Positions 21,842 to 33,241 of a DNA stretch of 64,000 bases are shown here, one piece after another. The position numbers and the translations under genes are program-made. The stretch is from Craterostigma plantagineum (taxonomy: Eukaryota; Streptophyta; Magnoliopsida; Lamiales; Linderniaceae). Under the pieces are notes generated by a model, which worked only from the letters and a program-made list of their open reading frames with translations, had not been told where the DNA came from and made no database searches. Within the stretch, counting starts at the first letter, position 1. Each line of letters begins with the position of its first letter. Where the stretch lies: positions 240,001-304,000 of the forward strand of contig JAPQWV010000663.1 of NCBI GenBank assembly GCA_027422505.1. The letters are read 5' to 3'.

Positions 21842-23713
21842 ATGGCAGCTAAAAATGAAATTGAGAAATTCAACGGGAAAAACTACTCACTGTGGAAAAT
21901 GAGGATAAAGGCAATTTTACTCAAAGAAAATTGTCTGGAGGCGATCACTGGCAGACCAACAACTATTACAAGTGATGCCAACTGGAGGAAGATGGACGGG
22001 AGGGCCATCGCCAATATTCATCTAGCATTAGCAGATGACATATTATCAAGCGTTGAAGAGAAAGCTAGTGCGAAAGAAATCTGGGATCATCTAGAGAAGC
22101 TGTATCAAGTGAAGTCACTCCACAGCCGAATTTTTCTGAAAAGAAAATTATATCATCTACGTATGGAAGAATCTTCTTCAATGACCGAGCACATCAACAA
22201 GTTGAATACTCTATTCTCTCAACTTAAAGACTTGGACTACAAAATAGAGCCAAGTGAACGTGCTGAGCTTCTACTGCAAAGCCTGCCAGACTCCTATGAT
22301 CAACTCGTCATCAATCTGAGCAACAAACAAGCTGCGGGGAAACTTATCTTCGACAATATTGCAGCTGCGGTTCTCGAAGAAGAAAGTCGACGCAATAACA
22401 AAGAAGACAAGTTGACAATGTCCCAACAGACGGAAGCGTTGACGGTGACGAGGGCGAGATCGGGAGCACGCGGTCCAAACATGAATCGAAAACGGCCAAG
22501 ACCCGGAGAGTCTGGTCCAAGTGGGAGTCAAAAACGGCAAAGCCTTGTTACCAAAAATAAGAAGGTTATAAAATGTTACCACTGTGGCAAGAAAGGTCAT
22601 CTGAAGAAAGATTGTTGGGCTCTAAATAAAAATCCCAATGCCCAAGGAAACGCCGCCAACACTACCGACGATGGAATTGCCTTGGTGTATGAAGCCGCAA
22701 CCACTATCGCTGAAAATGGAAGATTCAACGACGTGTGGCTCATGGACTCAGCAGCTACTTTCCATATGACTTCTCGAAGGGAATGGTTTCATCAATACGA
22801 GCCAACCTTTGGAGGGTATGTCTACAGCTGCAATGACCAAGCGCTGAAGATTGTCGGGGTGGGTACGATTCAAATAAAGATGTACGACGGCACTGAACGT
22901 ACCATCCATGCTGTGCGACATGTGGAGGGCTTGAAGAAAAATCTGTTGTCCGTGGGGCAACTGGATGATCTTGGTTTCAAAATTGAATTGGAGAATAAAA
23001 TCATGAAGGTCTCCAAAGGAGCACTGGTGGTGATGAATGGAGAAAAGATAGCTGCAAATCTATACAAGCTGAAGGGAGATACTCTGCAAGAAGGGCAAGC
23101 ATCTGTTGCTACGACAAGTTCAAATGAAAAGTCTACAATGACTTGGCACAAGAAACTTGGTCATATGTCTGAACAAGGCATGAAAATTCTTGCTCAAAAG
23201 AATCTACTTCCTGGTCTCACGACGGTGATGCTACCATTCTGTGAGCATTGTATTGTGAGCAAGCAGCATCGCCTGAAGTTCTCCACTTCAAATTCTAGAA
23301 GCAAAGAAATTCTAGAATTGATCCACTCTGACGTATGGCAAGCACCGGTTTCATCCCTGGGAGGAGCCAACTACTTCGTATCATTCATAGACGACTACTC
23401 CAGGAGATGCTGGGTGTATCCAATCAAGAAGAAGGACGAAGTGTTTCCTATCTTCAAAACATACAAGGCGCGAGTTGAACTTGAAACCGGCAGAAAAATC
23501 AAGTGTCTCCGGTCAGATAATGGAGGGGAATATATTGGCAAAGAATTCACTGAATTCTGCAAAGGTGCGGGCATCAGAAGACAGTTCACCACGGCGTACA
23601 CTCCACAACAGAATGGAGTGGCAGATCGGTTGAATAGGACCCTGTTGGAAGGTGGGTTGAATGGGTTGGTCACCAACCCACTTCACCTACCCATTAGTAA
23701 TAATAATATTTAA
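21842..23713 (+). CDS. copia Gag-protease-integrase polyprotein, truncated, with LTR-encoded tail
   Basis: 623 codons, all open, from the ATG after a 308-base leader. Gag starts with IEKFNGKNYSLWKMRIKAIL, and the UBN2 domain covers about residues 50-190. The zinc knuckle CYHCGKKGHLKKDC lies at about 244-257. The protease site is WLMDSAATFHM near residue 300 (D-S-A rather than the usual D-S-G). The pre-integrase and HHCC segment (WHKKLGHMSEQG ... CEHC) follows, then the integrase core with DVW, DDYSR, LRSDNGGEY and QNGVADRLNRTLLE. The last 20 codons are read from the 3' LTR. Without integrase C-terminus and RT it could at most supply Gag and protease for particles built with a helper element. 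The normal family product is about twice as long. Confidence 0.9.
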   Translation: MAAKNEIEKFNGKNYSLWKMRIKAILLKENCLEAITGRPTTITSDANWRKMDGRAIANIHLALADDILSSVEEKASAKEIWDHLEKLYQVKSLHSRIFLKRKLYHLRMEESSSMTEHINKLNTLFSQLKDLDYKIEPSERAELLLQSLPDSYDQLVINLSNKQAAGKLIFDNIAAAVLEEESRRNNKEDKLTMSQQTEALTVTRARSGARGPNMNRKRPRPGESGPSGSQKRQSLVTKNKKVIKCYHCGKKGHLKKDCWALNKNPNAQGNAANTTDDGIALVYEAATTIAENGRFNDVWLMDSAATFHMTSRREWFHQYEPTFGGYVYSCNDQALKIVGVGTIQIKMYDGTERTIHAVRHVEGLKKNLLSVGQLDDLGFKIELENKIMKVSKGALVVMNGEKIAANLYKLKGDTLQEGQASVATTSSNEKSTMTWHKKLGHMSEQGMKILAQKNLLPGLTTVMLPFCEHCIVSKQHRLKFSTSNSRSKEILELIHSDVWQAPVSSLGGANYFVSFIDDYSRRCWVYPIKKKDEVFPIFKTYKARVELETGRKIKCLRSDNGGEYIGKEFTEFCKGAGIRRQFTTAYTPQQNGVADRLNRTLLEGGLNGLVTNPLHLPISNNNI

Positions 23714-24062
23714 TTATAATATTATTTTATTGTATTAGTAAGGCTTTTGCCTATAAAAGGGGAGCTAATGAGGCATTAGAGAACGCACCAAAGAAAGAAA
23801 AGAAGAGAGAGGGTGAAAGAAAGAAAAGAAAAAAAAAATAGAGGATTTGTTCGGTATTTGCTCAAACTATAAAGAGAGATAGTGTGTGTTTTCTCCTTTA
23901 TAGATTGAGAGGTTGTAACCCCTGTTTTTACCCCAGTAATAAATTTCTACCTCGCCCGTGGTTTTTTACCCCAAGTTAAAAAGGGGTTTTCCACGTAAAT
24001 TCCCGTGTTCCATTTATCCTCACAGTCATTTCCAATTTCGTTACGCTGTCCATTTCGCAACA
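23643..24062 (+). repeat. 3' LTR of the nested copia element
   Basis: About 420 bp and nearly identical to 21100-21518. Its first bases read TGTTGGAAGG instead of TGATGGGAAGG, because they merge with the integrase codons at the deletion junction (CTGTTGGAAGG). It ends CGCAACA, followed by the target duplication GTTTA. Confidence 0.92.
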
Positions 24063-24900
24063 GTTTAATCTATGTCTTATATCGAGTTTAGTTCTTAGGG
24101 TTTCTCCTAGATTATTAAATTGATTGCATATCTACTTAGTTGGATAATTTTAATGTTAGGACATATGTTAGAATTGGAAGGAATTGAATCTTTTGAAGAA
24201 AATTTTTCGTATTCTTAAGAAGGTTAGGGTCTGATCGAATTTTGGGAAAAAAAAGAAGTGAAGAAAATCGTGTCTTTAAGTTTCCATATTTTGATTAAAC
24301 ATGGAATGACATTTTGAGATATGTTCTCAGAGCTAAGATAGAAATTCGAGGATATGAAATAGATGGATTTCGAGATGTGATCTCAATATCAAATTAAAGA
24401 TCTGGACATAAGGTTTCGAAATTGGCTAGGATAATATCGTGATGTGTCTCGAAATCTTTCATAGTGCATTTCGACATCCTTTATTTAGGTAAATCTCGAG
24501 ACAGATTAGATAAAAAAAAAAATCGAATTATAATGTTGAGTATGATGTCGAGATTTAGCAATTCATTAGATAAAATATCGAGACATGATTTATATTACAC
24601 TCAAAGATCTCGACATGTTAAATTAAAAAGACATCGACAAATGAACTCACGAGTTATATTAATTCAGTAGATAGGATCTCGAATTGTAACTCAATAGATA
24701 AAGTGCCGAGTTATATTGATATCGAGATCTAAATATTTATTTACATGGAATATGGAAGTTATGATAATGTATTAGATATGAGATGTCGAGTTATGATAAT
24801 GAATTAGATACGAGATGTCGAGTTATGATAATCTATTTAGCTAGGATCTCGAGTAATAATTTTGAATTAGATACAGAGATTGGTAAGAATCATAGAACAT

Positions 24901-25483
24901 AAATATCCACATTTTAGTGAGTTTAGTTGTACATTGTTCATTCATAATGAGATTTTCTCTTTTATTATTTAAACTAAATATCTTGGTAAAATTGTAATTA
25001 TACAAGTTATGAGGGCTATTCTCGTCAATTGGTCCTTATTTGTAAGAAATGTTTCTAAATGGTTAAAATGATATAAAGGTGTCAGTAGGGAGTTAAGGAT
25101 AGATATTTAGCCTGATAGGGATTTCTACCAAATCAAAATATGTATATATAAAAAAAGTTTGTGCAATAACTGGGAGGTTGCCGACGAATGTCCCTATCTT
25201 TGGATAACTTGTACGGATGAAACCCAACATCGTAAGTGAAAAATCCAATTTTCTTTAATTGTTAAAAAAAATTATTGTCAAACGTATAATTATTAATAAC
25301 TATTCAGTGGAATGAATGTCAGAAATTGTAATTTTAGAAAATATTTTGGTGAAAGAGGAAAATAATGATAACTAAAATTTAAAAATTAACTAGTTTGTAA
25401 TAGTGGTAAAAAGTATTTTGGTAATTGATATCTTAAAATAACATTATTTACGTTATTCTATCATTACTCCCCAACCCCGTCGC
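24901..25483. other. intergenic, nothing recognised
   Basis: AT-rich sequence following the fading LTR homology. It contains no ORF with recognisable features. A short CCCCAACCCCG tract at 25469-25479 may belong to an older G/C-tract element, into which the small inverted-repeat element inserted. Confidence 0.5.
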
Positions 25484-25798
25484 TTGAAATCATTTGTCCC
25501 AAATTATGTCCCATCTATGTCCCATATGATCAAATCCATTGAATTTTAAATCTGACGGTTCACAAAATTTCTTTTTTATTTATTAGTTCTTTTAATCCTA
25601 CATTCCACCAAATTATAAAATCATTGTTATTTCATTTAATTTATATGATAAAAATAAATCAACACATTCAATTTGTCCTTATTTTAAGATAATCAATTTG
25701 ATATCCATATCATATATTTGTCAATAATCATATAATTGTTTTTAATAAAGTGGGACATGAAATGAAACAGGGATTGTGGGACAAATGATTTCAATCGC
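25480..25798. mobile_element. 311-bp MITE-like element with 18-bp terminal inverted repeats
   Basis: The left end (25484-25501) reads TTGAAATCATTTGTCCCA. The right end (25777-25794) is its exact complement, TGGGACAAATGATTTCAA. Beyond these 18 bases the repeat continues imperfectly, with further GTCCCAT / ATGGGAC motifs on each side. TCGC occurs on both flanks (25480-25483 and 25795-25798) and may be a 4-bp target duplication. There is no coding capacity. The superfamily is uncertain, because 4 bp is not the usual duplication of hAT, Mutator, PIF or Tc1 elements. Confidence 0.75.
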
Positions 25799-26554
25799 AT
25801 CCCCACGGGGACGGGAAGTTCCCGCCCCATTGACAAGCATATCTAAACACATATACATTGGGTTCATAATTGTTATGTATAAACTCATATTTTATATAAA
25901 CTCACTTAACAAACAAATCAATACGTGATAAATAAACATTTTTAAATTTAACCAATCAACCAACAAGGCCTACCAAAAATCAAGGAAATCAAACCAATGG
26001 CTATCTATAGATGATTGGTCAGTAATACTAAGCAAAAAAGGTTATATTATAAGAAACAACACATTTCTTCTGTTTGATGGTTTATTTCAAGGTACTTCTC
26101 TAAAAGTCAACTTAATCTAACATTATAATGAACTCTTCAAAACTGATATCAAACATTATCAAAACTAAAGAATGGACACCTTGAAAAATTCACTTACTAA
26201 AAAAGTTCATTTTCAAACACCCTCTAAATAATAAAGAAAATCCGAAATCCAACAGAGAATCATTAAACCTAGTTTAACCCTGGACATGGATAGGCAAGTG
26301 AACTTCATACCATCAAATTTACCCATGGCCATCATGATTCCCCCCAATCACACACCATACAAAGACGTTCACGTTGCAATTAAAGGGGAAAAGATTAGGA
26401 AACTTCAATAAATAATCCCAATAATCAATAACCCATGATTCAATTTTTATTTTCGGGGAAAAAACACTTGTCGAGCTCGAAATTCGAATCGTAAAACAGC
26501 ATATTCGTCCAACAGCATAAACAAACCCAAATTGCTCATCTTCATGGAAATCAA
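25799..26554. other. intergenic, downstream flank of the Nudix gene
   Basis: The first 40 bases (CCCCACGGGGACGGG...CCCGCCCCATTG) look like the end of an older element with G/C tracts resembling the one at 16263-16900. The remainder is AT-rich and would include the 3' UTR of the minus-strand Nudix gene. No other gene was seen. Confidence 0.5.
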
Positions 26555-27192
<638 letters not shown>

Positions 27193-27351
27193 TGAAGCGA
27201 GCTTTGGAATTCAGGCCCCGTCAAAGTTTGAATTCGTGAATCAGACCTCCGTCAGAAAAAAAAAAAAACAAAAAAAAACATAGTTTTGAGGATAATAAAT
27301 GTAGTATAAAATACCTAAAATCCATTCTGACCAAAATACTCTCACATTCCC

Positions 27352-27708
27352 TTAGCCGTTGAAAGTCGTTGAAAGGCTGTCTATTTGCATGAAGATATCG
27401 TTGGGAATGGCTTGCATGAGAGTTGACTTGGCTAGAAAATCAGCCTTGGCTCGTAGCCTTTCTAACTCATTGTACTCACTTGGAGTTTTGAGTCTTCTAA
27501 CTCCCGGTAGATGCGGATTGTTTGTTGTATCTTCTGGTTGAACAATCCAAATTGAGCCGGCCCTTATACGAAAGATGCTAGAAGGTGCGACGCCTTGTTC
27601 TTTCAGCTCAATGAAGTTCAAGAAGCGGCTGCGTCAGACGGTGTATTCGCCTCTTTTTAGAATTGGTGGACGGTTGTCATTTTCAAGAGCATAGGCATCC
27701 ATTTCCAT
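27352..27708 (-). pseudogene. copia Gag N-terminal fragment
   Basis: The start is at the ATG at 27708 (MEMDAYALENDNRPPILKRG). A stop follows after EYTV, then the same frame reads RSRFLNFIELKEQG, later IVQPEDTTNNPHLPGVRRLK and LAKSTLMQAIPNDIFMQIDS, ending at 27352. The layout (short leader peptide, RPPILKRGEY, then a helix ending in PNDIFMQID) fits the N-terminal domain of a Ty1/copia Gag. The usual tryptophan after the tyrosine-threonine-valine is replaced by the stop. The rest of Gag and all of pol are missing to the left, so the element is truncated there. Confidence 0.65.
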
Positions 27709-29080
27709 TGAGTTGATTTTGGTAGGATCTTCGGAAATGTTTTGAGTGATTGAGAGATGTAATGTGCTTCACAAATAATAAATTTGTTAGAAGCATAAGG
27801 TGTACATTCGATAGATAACTATTGATTTAATCTTTAAAGTTTGACAGAAAATAAAGTCTTCGAAAAACATATTAGTTACTGTTGTCGCGTGCAATAGTAC
27901 TGTCGTGAAATATTTTTCGAGCGAAAAAAAAAATTCGACTTAAATGTGTTTTTTAACAGAAAATGTAAAGTATATCGAAAAACCTGTAGCGCTAAGTTTT
28001 ACGGTCGAAAAAGTTAATCGCCAAAAAATTATTTTGGATCAAAATTCAAAACTGTACTTTTTCCAATGGTTTGACTGGACAAGTTGACTAGACTTTTCGA
28101 GTGTACAGTTTTCGACTAAAAGTATTTTATTCGCTTGATTTTCGATCGGAGAAATTTTTGAAAAAAGGAAGGCACGTGGCGTTGTTAAACCTACCGAACA
28201 AGTATTCAAATCGTAAACAACCTGAAGTACTAACTGCTATGCAAGGTGGTCCAGCCTATATACTTTCAGTCAAAACTGATTTTGAAAATTGATCGAAAAT
28301 TCGGCAGTCGAAAAAGTTTTACGTTTTAAATTGATTTTGGTTAAGCGTAAAAAGTACTGGTGGGAAAGTTTCTTGCTGAGTCAAAATAGTTGACCGAAAG
28401 GTTTTTCAAGTTATTATTTTTCACTCAGTCAAATAACAATGGTTGACCGAAAAAGATTTTCGAGAGTAAAATATTTTCGCGTAGTCAAAATAGTCAATTC
28501 TCGTCGAAAAAGTTTTTCGCTATGATATGCTCGAAAAAATATTTTCTGCTAGAACCGCTTTTGCCAAATACGACTCAGGAAAGTTGTATTCTTTTCGAGA
28601 CGATTTCTCGAACAATGTTTTCGATCGAGAAAGTTAATCGATCGAAAACCTAGTCGAGAAAAATTACACGAACAGAAAATACAAATTTTAGACTAAAATC
28701 AAGCAAAAGCAGCAAATTGAGCACTGAAATTTCCCGATAATTACTCGAATTAGTCTAGCACAAAAAAAAATTAAGCACGCAATGAAGTAAAAGATGTCTA
28801 ATTTGAGCAAAAACATAACGCATATGCAATCGGAAATAAAACTACCGCAGAATTCAAATTCAGTTAAATTGGAAGCTTAAGCCGATTTCGATCGATTCGC
28901 AGATAAATTCTAACACTAACGCGAGCACAGATACATCAAATTCAGTCCATATAGTAGAAGGAATGAGCTATTAGATCAAAATTACGATTTCGTGCGAAAC
29001 GTTTCAAACGATCGAGAAACTTTTCAGAATTGAATTTCGATCTAAATCCAACAATTTAGCTTCAAAACAGATATGAATCT
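27709..29080 (-). other. long copia leader rich in TCGAAAA motifs
   Basis: About 1.37 kb separates the primer-binding site from the gag start, unusually long for a copia element. From 27840 to 28680 it is packed with TCGAAAA and its complement TTTTCGA, many of them paired head to head (for example AAAGTTTTTCG). No ORF in it has recognisable domains; the 63-codon ORF at 28101-28292 is not convincing. It may be an untranslated leader with RNA structure. Confidence 0.5.
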
Positions 29081-29092
29081 TCTCTGATACCA
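29081..29092 (-). other. primer-binding site (initiator tRNA-Met) of a truncated copia element
   Basis: On the minus strand this reads TGGTATCAGAGA, two bases from an LTR terminus CCTAACA. It marks the 5' side of the element whose Gag fragment lies at 27352-27708. Confidence 0.8.
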
Positions 29093-29094
29093 TT

Positions 29095-29310
29095 TGTTAG
29101 GTCCTAATTAATCAAGTGCTAATAACCCTAGGCTAAAAATCTTAGATTTACGAGATAATAATAGAAATTGAACCTTCGATCGAACATCTCTTTTTTCGCG
29201 CGTGAGAGAGAATTTCCGGTGTGAAAGAGCATTGTTGGCGATTTTCAAAGTTCTTCTTGGCTTCTTACTCTGCACAATGTACAATATATGCTTTTATACA
29301 ATAAAAAAAT
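29095..29310 (-). repeat. 5' LTR (inner part) of the truncated copia element
   Basis: The inner end is TGTTAGGTCCTAATT on the plus strand, the complement of the LTR terminus next to the primer site. The outer limit is unknown: no second LTR copy is in the window. The end given here is simply where the duplicated block at 29311 begins. Confidence 0.5.
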
Positions 29311-30070
29311 CGTTATCTTTTTTTCGTATTATGTGTTATTGCGGCAATATTTTTTTTCATACATGTGTTATATTTATTGCTGGACGAGTTGCACAAGTTA
29401 AATAAGTGTTATATAATAACTGTAAAAAGTGTTACCCATGTAGCATGATGTGTTACTGACATGTAAAACGTTCAATCTTATGTCGCATCAAAACATCATT
29501 ATTCCGTGACTTGCATCGATAATTCTTGTCGATTATTAATACTCATGTCCAAATTGAGTTGAATCAACATTATTCGAACATTATAGTCTAGATTTCACTC
29601 GTATTTTTACCGAAATTTTCGAACTGTATTTGAAGCATTCCAACGTAACATAAAAAAGTTATGAGGACCCATGAGAAATTGATGTCTTTAACCATATTCG
29701 GTCACTAACGTTTGGGTTTCTACAATTTCAGGGGGTTTTGGTTGTAATAAGGCAATTTTTTATCTTCCGCATGACTCTTTAGTCCATAGTTACAAAAAAA
29801 CAAACCGTTATTTTTTTCTATTATGTGTTATTTTTACAGTAACATTTATATAAACTATTAGACATGTGTTATACTTGTTGCAGGAAGAGTTAAAGTAGAA
29901 AAAAGATGTGTTGTATATTAATTGTAGAATGTATTACGCAGATAGCATGATATGTTACTGAAATGGAAAATATTTCAATCTTAGGCGACATCAAAATGCG
30001 TCGTCATTCCGTGATAAACATCAATAATTCTTGTCGATTATTACGACCCATATCCAAATTCAGTCGAACC
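29311..30070. repeat. diverged direct repeat pair (29311-29565 and 29806-30070)
   Basis: Both copies run from CGTTAT..TTTTTTC.TATTATGTGTTATT through GTGTTA, TAGCATGAT.TGTTACTGA and TTCCGTGA to AATTCTTGTCGATTATTA and CC.AATT.AGT.GAA. They are separated by about 240 bases, are clearly homologous (about 70-75% by eye) and carry no coding signal. They are either part of the flanking copia LTR or an older duplication. Confidence 0.75.
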
Positions 30071-30229
30071 GTGTAGTACATTGAATGCCAATAACTTATA
30101 CGGCAAGCAACGCCGTGATTTCAGTCGAATCGTATAGTAATTTGAACGAAATATCGAATCATTTCAGAATTACCATCCTTTAAGTCTGTGTTTTCACCTA
30201 GATCCATCCTTTACATCTGGGTTTACTAA

Positions 30230-33222
30230 TGTAGCGCCCCGTTCCCTATTACCTTTTTACGCAGCTATAAAATATTCGTATAAAATTTTTCGCGATTCCC
30301 ATAACCATTTCCTTTAACAAAAACGGGTGCGTACATCTGGTTTAGTTCCTTCCACAATAATGTACATATATGTACCTATCATATGAGTTACAAAATGCGA
30401 TAGTCTAAATCCGTTTCTATTCTATATGCTAACGATGAACCAGAGGGGAGCAGGAGGAGAGCGTAGTCGGCCAACCTTGAATCCATGCTTTATGTTGATG
30501 CTTTTTACGCAGTCTGCTAATTATCTACAACAACTGTGAAGAAACCGATTCAGAGTATGATCGCAACATGTTAATTAATACAAGTAACAAATAAAATAAA
30601 CAGTAGTCCATTCCTTTTCATCAATATTGTAACCATGCATTTTCAAATCATATAATCATCGTTTATATAATCAATGGTCATATAACGGTCATTCATAGGA
30701 TCCGTGGATCACATGTCATTTCTATATGTCTATTTATTTTGATACTCCCGTTATAGACTAGCTAGACTGTACTGTACGCCCAGTCGACGCCCATGCATGG
30801 GACTCTGTAACCATGTCGTAATCCCCCTATTTGTAGGGATACGTGTTGCCTGTACAGGACTCTGTAAAATCCCCCGATTTGTAGGGATATATGCCGTAGC
30901 ATCCGTATCATACCATCTGTAGTCGTAGCAGTCATAACGGTTTCTCCCTTATTTTATATGTATGCAATGCTATATAAAATACCTTATATGACACATAAAT
31001 CATATAAGAGCACGTTACGATCACATAGTTCACGTTGATTCATAAATAGCACACATATATCACGTACTAATCAATTAATCCACATAAAACATATAAGCAT
31101 ATAAAGCACATAAGGTACATGTCGCAATCATACTCACAAGTTTCGCTTATTTTCCCGTTCGCTTAATCAGCTTTGCCCTTGCCTTTATCAGATTCCTGAC
31201 CTATACAATTATTTTTATCCGTAAATATAAAATCCCTATAATGATATGCGTATGTGATATGCATGCTTTATTATTATGCATGTGCGTTCCTTATCCGTAA
31301 CCTTTATTAGGAACCCTAACTTATGTTATATCAAACCCTAAATATTGAATACTTTATGTGAGATTAAAATTCCTTTTATATATATATCACACTTCTCTTT
31401 ATTTCACAATTCTAATTAATTGCATTTCTAAATATCGAGTTATATATATATCGAGATTTTTAAGTTATCATATGTCGAAATCTATGTATCTCGATATCTC
31501 AAATTGGAAAATGTCGAAGTCTTTTATTAAGAAATTTCGAGATCATTAGTTGAGGAGATGTCGAGATCTTCAAGGTATAAAATGTCGACATATATGATCT
31601 CGATACTATAACCTCATCTCGACATTTATCTAACAAATACCAATTCATCTCGACATCATACATAAGTCGGCATTCTTTTTATCTAATTCAATTTCAAGTA
31701 TTTCGACATTCCATTCGACATCATACTCGACATTTTACTTAAATGAATTAGTATAGCTCGAAATTATAACTGGAGTTCATTTGTCGAGGTCTTCTGAATG
31801 TCGATATCTTCAAGTGTAACATAAATCATGTCTCGACATTCTCCAAAGCACCTCTCGACATTTCATTTCTCTTATGAAATCTTATATAAGTTATCGATAT
31901 TTGTTATTCCAAAACAGCTTCCTTTCGATATTCTATGCAAATCCGTCTTTAGATCTCGACATCATCATAATTCGACATTATAATTCTGACATTATAACAT
32001 AAATCGACATCTTATTCATCTAGTTCTAACATGTGTTATTTAATACCGAATGAAAGCTATTCTAAAAGAAACCCTAATAGTTACGAAAACTTCCCACAAT
32101 TATCAATATCAGAACTTGCTTATACTTAATATAATCCAAATCTTCATAACAGAAATTTCAAAACTGTCCTAGAAGTGCAACCATTATCCTAGGTCGAAAG
32201 TAGTTTCCTTAGTTACCCACGTATTCTTAGCATAATTGTTAAAGCTCACAAACTAATTCCAACGCATACAAGTATGTAAAGCTAGGAAAATCATTTAAAT
32301 TCTTTTATAATTAGGCTTAAATAAAGCATGAGCTCCTACAACCTTTTATGCATGCTAATACTTTAAATAATGTTAGGTCATAGCTAGAATATGAAAATTA
32401 TAGTAAGATGTCTTACCCTTCCTTTAGCTTTATTGGAATCGAGTTCTTGGTTTCTCTGTTCTGAGTTTCACAAGTTCTTCTAAATGATATGAATTTCGTT
32501 TACCTTACCCTTATCCTAAGTTACGTGTAGTACTAACTAAATGACGTTAATATGTTTATCAATACTTATCTTCTACCTATGAAACATTGATTATATTATT
32601 ACTATTTTCCCTTATCGTTCCTTTATCATTAAGTTTTCATAAGCAAACTTCGACATCATACATAAGTCGACATTTCACAATTCGACATTTTACAACTCGA
32701 CATTTTACAACTCGACATTTTACAATTCGACATTTTATTTAAGTCTTTCTTATCTATCTCGACAACATACTCGACATCTGTTATAGAATTAATTCTCGAA
32801 ACAAGGCTCGACATTATGACTCAGTATTCGATATTCCATTATCTCGACATTCTATCTGTACAAAGTTCGACATTTAACTTAGGGTTTCGAATGATCTCTT
32901 AGTTATACCTTAATATTATTTAAATATTCCTTCCATTTTAAAGTATCTCATAATTATCATTAAACTTCCTAAGTTATTTAATTACTTCAATTTATATATA
33001 TAAAGTTCCTCAGAACTTAAGAAAACCCTAAAAATTCATACTTCGAAAAATTCCAATTTCTGTAACATTCAGTTCCTTACCACTTGCATTTCTTTAAGAA
33101 CCTAGGATTATAATACTTTAAATACCTTATTTTATCTATACCTCTATTTTAAAATTACTTATCTAAATGCATGAAATTATGCAAATGCATGAAATTATAA
33201 TATGAGGTTTTGGTTCCTGACA
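30230..33222 (-). repeat. 3' LTR of the young chromovirus
   Basis: Starts TGTAGCGCCCCGTTCCC and ends TTGGTTCCTGACA on the plus strand. It contains about 25 copies of a TCGACAT motif, including a 15-bp-period tandem array at 32667-32740. Confidence 0.95.
32667..32740 (-). repeat. 15-bp tandem array TCGACATTTTACAAC within the LTR
   Basis: TCGACAT starts recur at 32667, 32682, 32697, 32712 and 32727, exactly 15 bases apart. More widely spaced copies occur on both sides and at 31430-32010. The identical array is in the other LTR at about 40306-40380. Confidence 0.9.
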
Positions 33223-33241
33223 ATTCTCCCCCCCTTTAAAA
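33223..33241 (-). other. polypurine tract of the young chromovirus
   Basis: On the minus strand this reads TTTTTAAAGGGGGGGAGAAT, immediately before the LTR start TGTCAGG. It directly follows the pol stop codon at 33236-33238. Confidence 0.85.

Larger units (their letters stand above)
21095..24067 (+). mobile_element. nested Ty1/copia element lacking RT and RNase H
   Basis: The element proper is 21100-24062, flanked by identical 5-bp duplications GTTTA (21095-21099 and 24063-24067). It has two near-identical LTRs of about 420 bp, a tRNA-Met primer site and a 623-codon gag-protease-integrase ORF. The integrase coding sequence stops after the core and runs straight into the 3' LTR. Integrase C-terminus, RT, RNase H and polypurine tract are all missing. 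The complete target duplication shows that the outer ends are those of the original insertion. Confidence 0.93.
20270..24900 (+). repeat. 3' LTR of the truncated chromovirus, split by a copia insertion
   Basis: Begins TGTCAGGAACCAAAATCTC and aligns with the minus strand of 30230-33222. The LTR is interrupted at 21100-24062 by a nested copia element and resumes at 24063. Recognisable homology, including the TCGA-motif-rich part at 24360-24860, fades near 24900. The expected LTR terminus (GGGGCGCTACA) was not found, so the LTR is truncated or diverged at its far end. Confidence 0.8.

Noticed and set aside
31358..31549. Identical 63-codon ORF present twice (also at 38999-39190)
   Set aside because: It occurs twice only because both LTRs of the young chromovirus carry it; it has no recognisable features.
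32667..32740. Short evenly spaced TCGACAT repeats as a possible protein-coding or CRISPR-like feature
   Set aside because: A 15-base period without spacers, identical in both LTRs, and no open frame; treated as an LTR tandem motif.
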